Below, one piece after another: positions 35,865-48,811 of a DNA stretch of 64,000 bases. Location: positions 37,201,540-37,265,539 of the forward strand of contig OY978527.1 of the NCBI GenBank assembly GCA_963854835.1. Direction: 5' to 3'. A model generated the notes under the pieces. It saw nothing but the letters and a program-made list of their open reading frames with translations, searched no databases and was not told where the DNA came from. A program made the translations under genes and the position numbers. Each line of letters opens with the position of its first letter. Position 1 is the first letter of the stretch. This DNA is from Megamerina dolium (lineage: Eukaryota > Arthropoda > Insecta > Diptera > Megamerinidae).

Positions 35865-37130
35865 AGAAATTACTCAAAACGACTATATGAAATTTGTATA
35901 TCACGGCCTATTTTGCAGACGTTTTTGTCACCAATACACCAACAAACTAGAACAATACACATACGAAATTTCCCAGAATATTACTATGCATATTTATGAA
36001 TAACTGTTGGTAGGATGGCGTTGAGAGATAGAGAGTGGGAGAAAGAAAGAAAGATGGCGCCATACAAATGCGAGGTACCAGCAAGATTATGTAGTTATCC
36101 AAAAAGAGGAATAACGAAAAATTAATGAATGAAAAAAAAAATAAAATAACGCCTCAATAAAGAGAAGAAGAAAGCAGAAATATTTACCAAAAGAAACAGC
36201 TCCAAGCTAAACCAAATTCATCAATATTCGGAACATGTTTCATTCATTGTACAGCTAACAGCAAAGTCAAGTTTTTTTCACATAAGTCACATGAATTCAT
36301 ATACATTCGTCTATGGTGAAGAAGTGATGAAAGAATGAGAGATTTCTAACGGGAAGAGAAAAATAAATACCGTAGATACACATGTAAACATATACAGCAA
36401 AAAACTGAAAAAACTAAACGGCTACGCGAAAAATAAAATATAAAAGAATTCCTTTCTCTTTTTCTTTTTCTTTATAGAACCAACGTAGTGCATCATTCTA
36501 TAGATGCTATAGATTGAGAGAAGCCATGTCGAACGTGTCCTATCGTGACGCGAGGTCTTTTTGATTATCTTGAATCAAAATATCCTGTTCTAAGTCTATG
36601 GGCTTTGGTTCGGAACAACTAGTTTTGGAACGTCTGATCACCGTAAGTATAGAAATGTGTTTAGAAAGATATTTCCCAGCAACATTTAATGTACAACAAA
36701 TTTAACATTCAATTTGCTATTCATTTGGTTCCTACATGCTATCATTCATAAAATCAACGACAACATCAATATGAGCATCAACAATAATAATATATTATGC
36801 CCTTAGGACTTCAGAAAATTCCGGATTCTGTAAATGTTTGAGTTCATATGCAATTTCTCGTTTAAACATATAATATACATATGTATACAAGGACATATAC
36901 ATTTGTATACATACAAGTCGTACTAGAAGAACATGTTGTCTCAACTCATTGTCAATGTGAACATGGATTCGTATTAGGAGAACGTCTTGCCTCAAACTCA
37001 TCGCCATTATTACTATTGGTGTTGAGAGTTTCATTCGTTTTAAGTCAATCAAAAGCACTGAGACGACAGAAAATAACTAAGAATGGAATGCTTTAAAATT
37101 AAGCAAAATGCGTTGTGAATTTTAAACCAA
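35865..37130. other. Spacer without recognised gene
   Basis: Mixed AT-rich sequence with GAGAGAAAGAAAGA-like purine runs near 36025-36050 and A-rich runs near 36130. No gene supported. Confidence 0.5.
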
Positions 37131-37140
37131 TATATGATAT

Positions 37141-37513
37141 GGGTGCCGTAGCTCAGTGGTTAGTGTGTTCGCCTTCTGATCTGTAGGTCGTGGTTCAATC
37201 CCCGGCTGATGCATAACAAATTTAATATCGATAAGATATTAAATTTGTAATTAGATAAGTACCCACCTGTCGGCAAGCAATTGGCAATTCTTCCGACAGC
37301 AACAACTTGCCATGAAAAAGTTTCTTAAAGAACTCTGTGACAAAGCTCAGAAAAAGTGATGTCACAAGTGTTCTGCCGTTCGGAACCGGCTAAAATAAGT
37401 AGGTCCCTTCTAACACTGTCCAACTTTAAGACGCACAACAGTAATGGAAGAGAAGCTCTGCCAATGAGCCCTTTGGGGCTTTAAGTGCCACATATTTATT
37501 TTTATTTTTTATT
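37141..37513 (+). mobile_element. SINE subfamily B with 10-bp target duplication
   Basis: Same head (GGGTGCCGTAGCTCAGTGG) and body, but the 3' end differs: CCAATGAGCCCTTTGGGGC, then TTTAAGTGCCACAT, and a T-rich stretch instead of the AACCT tail. Flanked by TATATGATAT at 37131-37140 and 37514-37523. Confidence 0.88.
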
Positions 37514-38086
37514 TATATGATATCGTATAACGAGAAAAATGCACAAATTCTGCTTGGAAAAAAAATATTTATTATTAGAAGATATCGTATCGTATATATG
37601 GGGCTATAGGCGCTCCGGCATGAAAGACGAGTTCGTGCAATTGTATGGAAGCTGCTCCACAATTGAAGTCTGAAAATAGTGAAAAGCCTGAAATATGCCA
37701 TATTTCGAACTTATTTCAGGCTTTTCAGCCATCGTCTGACAGTTGACTCATTCGAACATTAGTGCTGGTGAATATGATTATGGTAATGATGTAATCGATA
37801 TAACTTACCATATTTTAAGAGAATGTTACACAATGCAAATTAATATGAAGATGGTGAACAAAAGTATTGAAACCATTAAAATTAAATGATTAAATATCAC
37901 TTTTATCGAACTAGCATTTTTTAATCGATATCTCTGTTGTTCACAAATATTGACTGCGAAATATCAAAACTTCGACGAAACGTCAAACACGAAAAGATTG
38001 ATATGGAGTTTATCACCTGAAAAGCCTGTAAAGCCTGAAAAACCTGAAGGACTTCGAAAGCCACAACGTCTTAAAAACCTGCTGTT

Positions 38087-38335
38087 GAGCTTCAGTTTTA
38101 GCGTGTTGGTCCACTGATCGGTAAGTTGTGAGCTCAATCCCCGGCTGTAGCTCAACTTTAATATCGAAAAGACGAAAAGCAATTGGGAATTCTTCCAATG
38201 AACATACTTCTAAAGAGCTCTGTGGCCTAGCTCAGAAAAAGTAATGTCATAGGGGTTCTGCCGTTCGGAACCGATTAATATAAGTAGATCATTCCAATAC
38301 AATCCAAAAATTTAACAAACACAGCGGTAATTCAA
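38087..38335 (+). mobile_element. SINE copy with damaged head
   Basis: The tRNA-like head is cut at the A box; GAGCTCAATCCCCGGCTG keeps the B box. The body has GGGTTCTGCCGTTCGGAACC and AATATAAGTAGATC and ends near AACACAGCGG without tail. Confidence 0.75.
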
Positions 38336-38339
38336 TTTT

Positions 38340-40030
38340 AATCTCTTTTTCTGGTAGCCATCGTCAAATTACGTCCTGACTTCATACACACATACACACG
38401 TGAATAATCAAAAAATTAAGTGCGTCAAATACTGATTTAATATTAAATTATAATTTTTTACTAAAGTCTTAAATTGACACGATTTACACTTATTCTTTAA
38501 TATGTAGAAGTTTTTCACCGTAGATAACTGATAATAAAATTTTCTGCTTAAAATTTCTGTAGAACATTTTAACCCTCTAACTACCTTTTTAAATCAAATT
38601 TTATGAAACTTATTTTAAAGAGGGTCAAAAAGACCCATTCATATGGGAGCTAAAGGGTTAAAATTATATATAAAATTCGTTTCTCTTTAAATTGTATTAT
38701 AGGTCTCTGAAGATAGAAATAATGCTTGGTTCGATTTATATAATATATAATATTTCAACTAAAATAATTAAGGTTTTGGCCAAAATATTGACACATTAAA
38801 CCACTGTAAAAAAATCATCTTGGAGGTTTGACTACCACGCATGAATACTAATGTTTGAAGTTGGTTTGTTTGAGGTCGTAAGCAACAACCTTCGAATTGT
38901 TCCACTGTGTTATCATTTGACTCAGTCTACAAGTAAGATTCCATTTATTCTTACATTTTATGCTCTTTTACTAAATATAACAACCACCTAATTTATTTAC
39001 TGTTATGCTTAGTTGCATATGGGTTAATACGTGTTCTATTTAAAGTCAAACTTTCTATAAAATATGTAGTATGTACCTACCTACTGTCATCAATTTGTTA
39101 TGCCAACAATACATGCGATGGTGGCATCAAACATTCCGTTATGGTGTAATAAAATTCAAAACCAGACTAAAATAATATTTTTCTATTATCGCATAATATC
39201 ATACATTGTACATCTGATTGTGTGTGTATGTGTGTATTTGTGTATTTGTGTATGTATATGTCTTTTACCTCTATTGGCTTTAGTATTATGTACATCCCTT
39301 TTCAATCAACCTGAAAAATTATAGCATACTCTGAAGCACACCACAAATGAAAATCATATAGTGGATTTCTTTTTTTTTTTATTGATTTGCAATTTCTATG
39401 TGTTGAATGCAAATGTGTTGTATCGAAAGTGCGCACTCAAATATTGTCATATACTATGCGACTATATTGGCTTATGTTTTCCTGTGATTATATATATAAA
39501 TAAATATATAAGATATATCTAAATATATATGTATTGTATTTATGAGAGTCTATACATACATACATACATGTAAAAGCGAATTGCTTCCATTTGACTTCAT
39601 AGCGTCTTCATTCATATGATTTTTACTAATAAATGACATTTATATATTTACATATACGCATACGTTCACACTCATATCATCATAGTTACCTCTAGCAAAT
39701 ATGAACTTCCCACAGGGCATGGTGAAAACATTCCATGGAATGTAGGAAACGTTCTTGTCCCAGATGGAAGTTTTTCGTGTTTTCCTGACGCTATTTTATA
39801 TGGCTGTATTCCTTGTATTTATAAGCCAAATTTTTTACTTTGTGCAACTTTGAAATAATCCGAAGAAGGATAAATGAGCGTGAAAACAGTATGATGATAT
39901 AGACGTACAGTAGCAGAAACTGTAGCTCATTCATATTTTGTCGATATTACCAACAAAATTTGTGCGTGCACTAATATACATAGCTGTATGATATATACCT
40001 TGCCCTGGTGTAGTACTACTAGGGGTAAAA
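38340..40030. other. AT-rich spacer
   Basis: TGTGTATG-type runs near 39220-39260 and TATA-type runs near 39490-39535. No gene or named repeat. Confidence 0.55.
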
Positions 40031-40034
40031 AAAA

Positions 40035-40940
40035 AGAGAAATTGTTTATAAAATAAAAAACTTTATTTATTCTTCTAAATCAATTTCATCCCCTTCAAAG
40101 TACCCAACATTTTTACCAATCATCAAATTGTTAAATTGGATTTCCCGGATACCTTCAATACCTTCTTCGTTTCAGATTGTATGTCATCTATCGACTCAAA
40201 CCGATGTCTACGGAGCGGTCTGAGCGGTGAGTTTAACAAATAATCAAAAATCACACGGAGCTAAATCAGGCGAATATGGTGGTTGTGTAACGATTTATTT
40301 CAAGGTTTTGGCGAAATGGTCACGAAGAACGAGTAAAAGAATTGTCTTTCCACAAACCTGGCTTTTGAGTCGAATATCTTTACACAAACAATGCATAACA
40401 CTCAAATAATGTTCCTTATGGAGAGTTTGGTAGGGCGAAAGGAATCCATCAACTGTCAATATTACCTTGATTGTCGTTTGACTAATCGGTAGGTTTCTGA
40501 ATTCTAAGCATAAATCTAGGTCTCACCACCCGTAATAATGCTTTTCCAAACAAACAAAAAATGAACGTTTTTGGAACCAATCGGGATTTGACTTTTCTCT
40601 TTCTGTCAATCTACTAATTTTGAGCACCAATTCTTTGATTTGATTGATATGTTGTTCATCAGTTGACGTTATTTAACGGTCGTCCGGGACATTCTGTATC
40701 TTCAACGCTTTCTCGACCCTCTTTGAACAATTTATACCACTCATATACTCGTGTTTTCGATAAAGCCTGTTCACTGAGAGCCTTTTGCAACATTCTAAAC
40801 GTTTTGGCTGCAGAAATCTCATTTCGCGCACAAATTTTTGTGAAACTTCTTTGTTGAATAATTTGGAGATAATATAAAAGTCGAAAAATTCACGTATGAT
40901 TGTTCAGAAAACACAAGCATAAACTATTTACGAAATGGAG
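40035..40940 (-). pseudogene. Decayed mariner, minus strand
   Basis: Minus-strand: ARNEISAAKTFRMLQKALSE and VYEWYKLFKEGREDVEDTEC (HTH region near 40680-40850), degraded middle, then VTQPPYSPDLAPCDF, HRFESIDDIQSETKKVLKV and a C-terminal GYFEGDEIDLEE-stop at about 40060. Frameshifts and stops. Confidence 0.75.
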
Positions 40941-40944
40941 CTAA

Positions 40945-41787
40945 TATCATAAAATTTAACACGGATGACAGAAACAGTACTATCAACTTAAAAATTAAAG
41001 CATATGCCCCTATCAAAATACCAGCGCCATTCAAATTCAAATTATCCAAATTTGCTCATAGTCAGCCTTTGGCTGTCATTAGACATCGAGCACAATTAAG
41101 TTGTGGTGTGTGACAACCTTTTCCAACATCAAGATATTGGCCACAATTGTTGCTCCATAATTTATATAGATTATTATCATGTGACCGGAATAACTAAGGA
41201 TTACCAACGACACAAAAACTAACCCACTAGACTGTCTTAATACTGTTTAAAAGTAAAAATTTGAGAATAGAAACTAGAAACTAGAGCTTAAATGAAAAAC
41301 AAAAGCACTTTTGCCATCAGTAAAATGGTTTTCTGCTTATGGCTAGGTATATATCATACAACACTGGTATATTTTCTACAATTTTTTATGTGTTTATCGA
41401 AATTATCATTTATAAATCAAGCATGCCACACTTCTTGCACACACGCCTTCAAACGTTTTAAGAAATAAATTTCATAACTGATTTCCGTTTTCGTTTTATT
41501 TCCTTTTTTTTTTGTTTTGTTTTCGTTTTCAGTTCATAATGTCGTGTTGTGTAGATTATCCTCATTTTGTCATGATTGCTATACATACTTTTGCGAGTAT
41601 ATATATGTACATATGTACATATATGTACCCACATATATGTTTACAAATTGCTTAATATTTTCCTTTCGAGTGCCGTATAGCATTTTAACTTTTGCACCTT
41701 TCGATAACCTGCTAGTTCATTTCTTCTTTTTCTTCTTCTCCTGCTACTTCCACTTTAGCTTTTCTTTTGGGTTTCCTTTGACTCTTA

Positions 41788-41824
<37 letters not shown>

Positions 41825-42185
41825 GTTTTCGTAATTTTACCTTGCGTTCCTCCTTTCCACACAAAAAGTCACCTTTTGCATTTTTTTTTTCTTGTCTGTC
41901 AATTTTTTTCCACAACTCCAATATATGTACCTTACATTTGTACGTATTATTTATGGAACCCCATTAAAATTCATTGGAATTTTCTGTTTTTTCTCTTCTC
42001 CTTTACATTATGGCTTATAATCATTGATACCAAAGTTGATAGCTTTTGAATATGCCAAAACCGGAAAGGTTCTTCTATTACAATCAAAAAGGGCTTACAT
42101 AAAATATTGAAAATTTTATTAATCATTTCCAAAGGGTGTAACAAAACCGTTTTTCATTCACAGGTGGTAAGTTTTCTCTAAAATA
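40945..42185. other. AT-rich spacer with TTA microsatellite
   Basis: Pyrimidine-rich runs (CTTCTT, TTTTCC) and the TTA repeat explain the long low-complexity frames. No gene supported. Confidence 0.55.
41790..41823. repeat. (TTA)n microsatellite
   Basis: Uninterrupted ATT/TTA units over about 34 bp. Confidence 0.95.
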
Positions 42186-42189
42186 TTTT

Positions 42190-43036
42190 CTTCGTCTTCT
42201 TCTTATGTGGCCATAACAACCGATGATCGATTTAGGCCGAACATATAATGCGACGCCAGTCATCTCTGTTCTTCGCTTGCTGGTGCCAATTGGATATTCC
42301 AAGCGCAGCCAGGTTACCCAACACTTTGTCCTTCCAACGAGGGTTTGGTCTTCCTCTTCTTCTGCGTCCTCCAGCGGGTGTCGAATTAAATATCCTCTTC
42401 GCTGGAGCATCTTCTTCCATTCGCTCGACATGACCCAGACAGCGCAGCCGCTGAATTTTGATTCGCCTGACTATGTCAATGTTAGCGTACAGCTCATACA
42501 GCTTATAGTTGTACCCCATTCGGTACTCAAAATCAATGCAAATAGGTTCCGAAGATCTTGCGCAGAATTTTTCTCTCGGAAACTCCAAGCATCCTCTCAT
42601 CCGTGGTGGAAATTTTCCAGGCTTCTGCGTCATATGTTAGGACAGAAATAATGAGGGACTTGTAGAGTGTGATTTTCGATCTTCGAGTGAGGGCTCGACT
42701 ACTCAATTGTTTACTCAGCCCAAAGTAGCACCTGTTAGCAAGAGCTATCCTGCGCATGATATCCAGGCTGATGTCATTACAGTTGTTGATGCTGGTTCCA
42801 AGATAGACGAAGTCCATCACCATCTCTAAAGTGTAATTGTGTAACAGTGACGTATTGTCCAAGACCCCGGGACTCTTTGCTTGTAGACACTACGTACTTC
42901 GTCTTGCCCTCGTTCACCGTAAGACCCATTCGACGTGAGTCTCATTCTAATTCGAAAAATGCTGCACAGACTGCTCGCGAGTTGATACCGATTATATCAA
43001 TATCGTCGGCATACGCCAGCAGCATGACACTTTCTA
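42190..43036 (-). mobile_element. RTE-like LINE 3' fragment (0.85 kb)
   Basis: Two minus-strand frames, 42533-42862 ([54 protein letters not shown]) and 42232-42633 (YKLYELYANIDIVRRIKIQR, LGHVERMEEDAPAKR, RGRPNPRWKDKVLGNLAALG), cover the RT C-terminal part. The frame shift lies near 42550. It keeps the GGRRRRGRPNPRW stretch that is missing from the 7850 copy. The 3' end is TATGTGGCCATAACAACCG inverted with an AAG-rich tail. The 5' end is truncated just upstream of the AYADDI motif. Confidence 0.9.
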
Positions 43037-43039
43037 GGA

Positions 43040-44570
43040 TTTGATAAAAAGAAACACCTATTTATTAATTTACAAATTGAACAAAAATTCCAGTTAAACG
43101 GAATTTTGATAATTATATTAGTACCTAACTGTAAATATCTGTGAATAGCTCATAAAATATATTTGTTTCTTCCCTTCACTCTTTGTAGAGGTTAGAGCTG
43201 GAACAAAGCACCTCCAATAATTTCAATGTTCTGGCAAAGTTATCGGAGATCTTCAGGGTGATACCTCCACAACTCCATTTGCATTTACAGAATCCCTCGA
43301 TCATGTATAATTGTTTGCATTTTAAGTAAAACTCCAAAAAGGATTTATTACAGATTTTTGTATCTGTGGAGATGGACGATTATATCCAAATTTTGTTGTA
43401 TTGGTTTTACCTTACTTGGTAATCGACATCAAAGTAAGCAGTTCCAAAATGCTTCCAATAAGATCTTATGATGTAAAACTTTAAATTTCATATTCACTTT
43501 AACAAATTGATTGAATTATTGCCTTCGATAAATTAATCTGTTTCGATCACTTTTTTTCCCATTTTTTCTACTTGTCCGTTACTTAAATTGAGTATAATAA
43601 TTCCAATGTGATTTTTCTTCCTATTCCGTTTATATGTATTTCTACACCTATTTATGTGTAGATATGCAACCGTTAGAGCAATTTAGAATTGTGCATAGTG
43701 CTCAAGGAATGAAATAAAATTACAAAGAATGTTAGCGAGCTATTGAAGGAAAAGTAGAGAGAGTATGAGTAAAATACGAGTGAGTCAATACGACAGGAAT
43801 CATAAAATGTAATTGAAATGTGGTGGTACTCTAGGAATTTGTATTATTAAATGAATATTCCAATGGAATTTGAAATTGGCGCGTTTATCATGGTTTTGAT
43901 TTTCTTTTTGCATTTTGCACTTGTCAATAGTAGTTAAATATATATGACTGTGATTCAATTCGATACGAATGCGAAAGACTTTTCATTCATACTTATCATA
44001 ATTTTTTATTTTATACAATGCATTGTATTAAATTGATATCATTTAATAAATACATTCATAGTTCTAATGTTCTTCAATTTCTTTTATTTATTTTTTTTTA
44101 GATTTATAAACACTTTAAACTGAACAAACATAAACACATTAATTTTGATAGTACTACTTGGATAGAAATTCATTTACGAATAAAATAATAATAATAAATA
44201 AATAATAATAATAATAATAAAATAATAATTAATTCAAAATAATAATGAAGACTGCTGCATTTTTTTCGATTACACATTGGTCACACTTCTGTATCCAGTC
44301 AGTGTCATTGTCATTACATCCAACACAATAAAACTGAATCTATATTTTCTTTGCAATTTTTGTAATACCCAAGTATCCTCCATTACGATTGTGTCCTCCC
44401 TATGATAACCACACTTAAGACATAATTCAGCAGATATTCTTAGCACTGAACGGTCAGTTCGTAAATGGAGTGGCAGACCATGAAAGTTCTTATGAAGCCA
44501 GTGAACAAATAGCGTTCTTCATGAAACACAATAGTCACTTTAAATAGGCTACAGAATTTTTATATAAAAC
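43040..44570. other. AT-rich spacer
   Basis: No coding or repeat feature recognised beyond the AAT microsatellite. Confidence 0.55.
44185..44228. repeat. (AAT)n microsatellite
   Basis: AAT units with a few AAAT interruptions. Confidence 0.9.
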
Positions 44571-44575
44571 ATATA

Positions 44576-45426
44576 CAGGGTGATTTTTTAGCAACTTACT
44601 CTTTGGCAACACTGTTTCTGGCATCTCAGCTGTTTCCATGTAACATGTTAATGTCAAACATGTTCAGTTTGGTCTATAATTTAATCATGAATCGACTTAC
44701 AAACGAACAACGATTGCAGATTAGTGAATTATTAAAATTAATGCTCGATTAAGAAAATTGTGTTCAGCAACGAAGGTGGTTGAATGGATACGTGAACAAT
44801 CAATTTGGTGTGAAGAGCAGCCAGAAGCATTGCAAGAACTGTCAATGCATTGCGAAAAAAGCACTGTTTGGTTTGGATTATGGGTTGGTGGCATCATCGG
44901 ACCGTACTTTTTCAAAGACGACCAACGTAGGAAGGTTACTGTGAATGGCAAGCGCTACTGTGCGATGATTACAAACCTTTTTTTTGCCCAAAATGGAAGA
45001 GCTGGACTTGGCTGACATGTGGTTTCAACAAGACGGTGCCATATCCCACACAGCACGCGAAACCATGACCGAATTGACAGGAGAGTTCGGTGAACAGTTT
45101 ATTTCACGTTTGGGACCGGTCAATTGGCCGCCTAGATCGTGCGATTTAACGCCTTTAGACTATTTTTTTGTGGGGCTATGTTAAGGCTCATATCTATACC
45201 GACAAGCCCGCAACGATTGACGCACTGGAAGCCAATATTGAAGAATTTATTCGTGAGATACCGGCCGATATGTTGGAGAGTATGCCACATTTGGATCCAG
45301 CGTAAAATCATTTTTAAACATTGAATTATATAGATCGTTTTATCGACTCAAATACAGATTTCATAAATTTCTCTAAATTTTGTTTTTTTTTTAATCAAAT
45401 CAGAAGGCTTTTAAAACATTACCCTG
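44576..45426 (+). mobile_element. DD41D-like mariner with TIR ends, deletion-derived (851 bp)
   Basis: Ends CAGGGT...ACCCTG with TA on both sides (44574-44575, 45427-45428). NRLTNEQRLQISELLK is followed by deletion and frameshift, then WVGGIIGPYFFKDDQRRKV, VNGKRYCAMITN, DMWFQQDGAISHTARETMTE, FISRLGPVNWPPRSCDLTPL and DYFFVGLC. Between D of QQDGA and D of LTPLD there are 41 residues, the 'rosa' spacing known from tephritids. The N-terminal domain and most of the SDEAHF block are gone. Confidence 0.88.
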
Positions 45427-45429
45427 TAT

Positions 45430-47052
45430 GTATAAAAAGTATACTCACATATACATCTTCTTCTTTTATTTCTACTTTATATAGGAGCTACATTAAGAAG
45501 TAGGCGTGGCTCACCAATGTTTGAGGTATAATGCCTGTAATACTAAACTACACCTCAATGAAAGTTGACCTAGGCGAATTATTTTGTAAGTTATGGGTGT
45601 TTTAAAGTTCAACATAATTCCGAGGAGCTGAATGGGAGTTATATAAAAAGTGGTTGTGGTGTGCCTCTTTCCGTTAAATTTAATTATCTTCGCAATATTA
45701 ATCCACACCTTAAATTTTGTTGTCCTACGCCTATAGATGGTAAGTTATGGCGGTTTTTTTTTTTCCGCCAACTTTTTATGATACCTCCTTTAAAAAGTGG
45801 GCATGGCATGCTGCTTTCAAGCCACATTATTTCCGTACACGATATTAATCCTAATGTTAATTATGATTGTTCTAGGCAAAAAATTACCAAGGTTACAACG
45901 GTTTAAATTTAAATTAATTCGATAATTTTATATGGGGCCACTATGGCGTGGCTGAGCCATTTTCGGCAAGATTATATAACCAAAGTGAAACTACGTTGCA
46001 TACACTTATGCAGGGTATAAAAATCATATCATTGACAAAAAGCTTCAGAAATATGTGTATAGTCAGAAACATCCATTTAGTTTTAAGGTTACCTTCACAC
46101 TCTGAAAGGGAAAGTTTTATGTTTTTTAAACACCTTTAATTTCATGTTGAAAAAAATTTTGACTAGTTGGTAGAATCAGGGGAACTGAATATAATTTTTT
46201 AATGGCTCGTTCAATTTCAAAGTGCTGTATACAGAATTGTAGCCCTCCCTGAGACCTTTTCAACCAGTTATTTTTAAATCTGGCAATTAACAAATTAAGT
46301 TATAATAAAAAATCTATTATGGAATAATTTTTGTCGTGAAGTGACACATTGCCGGAATTGGCAAAACCATCGATATAGATTAAAACCATCGCGGTCTTGC
46401 GGTGTTGGTATTTGGAGGAGTGGAGAGAAAAGGGAGCCTCTTTTTCCATGTCTCAGTTTCCACTGACCAAGCGACCAGGAAACCCTGATTAATACTGTTT
46501 ATCGCAAGACGTTTATCAACCACTCATTAGATTTTAAGGACTCAGAAACACAACCACACAAAAACACTTATTGAGTGTGATTGATTTAAAGCCCTTAATT
46601 AATTCTTCAAATTGTAAATTTCAACTGAAATTGAGCAAACTTTCGAAATTGAGTAATTTCGCTGTCGTCTGAACATAGTATAACTCTCAACAAATTTTGT
46701 TATTGTACATCTGTACTATTCTACGATAATAAAGTGATAGAAAATTTTAAAATGCTATTCATCGATATTTATAAATTATCATACTTTTCTGCCATTCATT
46801 TTTATTTCAAATTGTTAGAAAAACATTTTACCGACATGTTTGCACAAACAATACTAATTTTTTGCAATATTGAACGGCAACACTGAAAATTGTAGAGTTG
46901 ATTTTCCATAGACAATTGATTCCATTACATTTTTAAGAAATGTCAAAAATCAACAATTAATATGTATACGGCCATCCATAGCAATTCATAGTTCCATAAT
47001 AACGACCGGTAGTAAATTCTAAAATAGTGATTCAAAACACTAAATTACGGAA
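45430..47052. other. Spacer and OTUD6B upstream region
   Basis: 45500-46020 has GTGGGCATGGC/GGCGTGGC-like motifs and a TGCAGGGTATAAAAA end, suggesting an old unclassified repeat. CATCGATA, one base from a DRE, occurs at about 46372 and 46760, upstream of the OTUD6B start. Promoter use is inferred only. Confidence 0.4.
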
Positions 47053-48018
47053 ATGAGTGCTACAAATATTGATGTTATTAGCGAAGCGCTGAACGAAACC
47101 ACTTTAGATGATTTGAGTGCGCGACATCGTAAGGAACGCAAAGACTTGCAAGCGAAAATTCAAGCACTGAAGAAAAATGCACCCAAATCGGATAAGAAAA
47201 AACGTAAAGAAGCAATGGAGGAGGTGACACGCCTAGAACATGATATGGAGACGCGACAAGCAAATGAACTTCAGACAATGCAACAACAATTAAGTGAAAT
47301 TAATCACCATCTAGAGGATGGTGTAAACAGTATCAAGGAAGATGACACCAACATATCCACCAATATCAAGGATGATACAGTAGTTTCAACGCCACGCATT
47401 ACAAAAGCACAAAAGCGACGTGACAAGAAGGAACGTGAAGCACGACAACGCGATGAGGACATACGTGCCGCCGCTGAGGATGTAGAATTATTGCCAAAAG
47501 CTGTCGAATTGCGTAGCATACATACCAAATTAAAGGAACGTCAATTGGCACTGTATCAAATATCATCTGATGGCGATTGTCTGTACAATGCTATACGTCA
47601 TCAATTGGAACAGTACGGGTTGAATGTACCCACATTAAAGGAGCTGCGCAACGAAACAGCCAATTATATTAAAGCACACAAGGAAGCACTCATACATTAT
47701 ATGACAAATCCGAAAACTGATGAACCGCTCACCGATGATGAATTTGATAACTATTGTGAAGCTGTACGTTCAACTCCTGCTTGGGGTGGACACATCGAAT
47801 TGAAAGCACTTTCATCCATATTGGAAGTACCAATTGAAGTGATTCAGGCTGAAGGACCTCCAACTGTTCAGGGTGGCACTGAATTTGCTGGACCCAATCT
47901 TATTGTAACTTATCATCGGCATATGTATAGTCTTGGCGAGCATTACAATTCAACCCAACCACTCTCTGATGTACCAAATGCGACAACAAATGACGATCGC
48001 GATGACTCAAATTGTTGA
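47053..48018 (+). CDS. OTUD6B: OTU-domain deubiquitinase, OTUD6B orthologue (single exon, 321 aa)
   Basis: Predicted cysteine protease that removes ubiquitin; family members act in the cytosol and are linked to translation and proteasome assembly. The uninterrupted 321-codon frame matches the usual length of OTUD6B (about 320 aa). Residues 20-140 are highly charged and predicted coiled coil (many K/E/R/Q). The OTU domain covers about residues 160-300. The catalytic motif SSDGDCLYNAIRHQL gives D173 and C176, and the closing motif SLGEHYNS gives H297 with N299, so the catalytic set looks intact. The start ATG follows an A-rich context and precedes the charged region, as in the family. No intron is visible. 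The gene converges on the SWEET gene (stop to stop about 790 bp). An ATTAAA at 48096-48101 could be the polyadenylation signal. The Drosophila counterpart is probably CG7857 (from memory). Confidence 0.95.
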   Translation: MSATNIDVISEALNETTLDDLSARHRKERKDLQAKIQALKKNAPKSDKKKRKEAMEEVTRLEHDMETRQANELQTMQQQLSEINHHLEDGVNSIKEDDTNISTNIKDDTVVSTPRITKAQKRRDKKEREARQRDEDIRAAAEDVELLPKAVELRSIHTKLKERQLALYQISSDGDCLYNAIRHQLEQYGLNVPTLKELRNETANYIKAHKEALIHYMTNPKTDEPLTDDEFDNYCEAVRSTPAWGGHIELKALSSILEVPIEVIQAEGPPTVQGGTEFAGPNLIVTYHRHMYSLGEHYNSTQPLSDVPNATTNDDRDDSNC

Positions 48019-48811
48019 AGCAAATGACGGACACAAGTGATATATATGTAAATTATTGTGTTCAACAATATGTATTTATAATTATAATGAAACTCATTAA
48101 ATCATTATACGTATGTAAACATATTATTTAAATTTCTATACTCAATGAATTATATTGGTATTTTACAATTAAATTGTTACTTATTCATGTGTTAATTTTA
48201 ATTTTTTAATGTTACTTTTTTATGATGAATTATAATTATAGTAACGCGATGGCAACATTTTAGCTAATTTCCGATAGCTAATCATACGATTTCGATCAAG
48301 CTTATATAGATAAGTATATTGAAAAAAGTAGAATAAAGGCTAGGCTATCGCTAGGGGAAAAATTCACTAGAAATCGAAATCCGTTGCGAAAAAAACCATT
48401 TAATATTTTGGTCTTGATATGTGATGCATCATAGATATAAATAGAAGTGTTTTATGAACTTATTCTTTAAATTTTTGCGTGTTAATTCTACCATTTATCT
48501 TACCAATACGGTGCACATATACTTTTGTTTGTCCGCTTCTTAATATAAAAAGAAAAATGTAACATGTAATTTTGAAGATGAATTGTATTTTTAATTTCCC
48601 TATAGTAACAATCAGACATAATTTGCATTAACAATTTTACTATCGTAATGTATCGCATATGTATGTGGAAGATTTGTGTTATTGTCAAAAATTACAATTA
48701 CAATTTGATTAAGACAAATAATAGACTAAGCAAAGTGTGGAATTATTGGAAGATTTGTGTGTGTATGTATATCTAAATATAAGAATAAAGCAATAATGCC
48801 AAGCAATCTGT

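Noticed and set aside
37964..38182. Collagen-like SGFSGFTGFSG frame
   Set aside because: Arises from short AAGCCTG repeats and SINE sequence read in reverse.
46365..46770. CATCGATA sites upstream of OTUD6B as DRE elements
   Set aside because: One base off the DRE core and 290-680 bp from the start codon; noted in the spacer entry but not called as regulatory sites.
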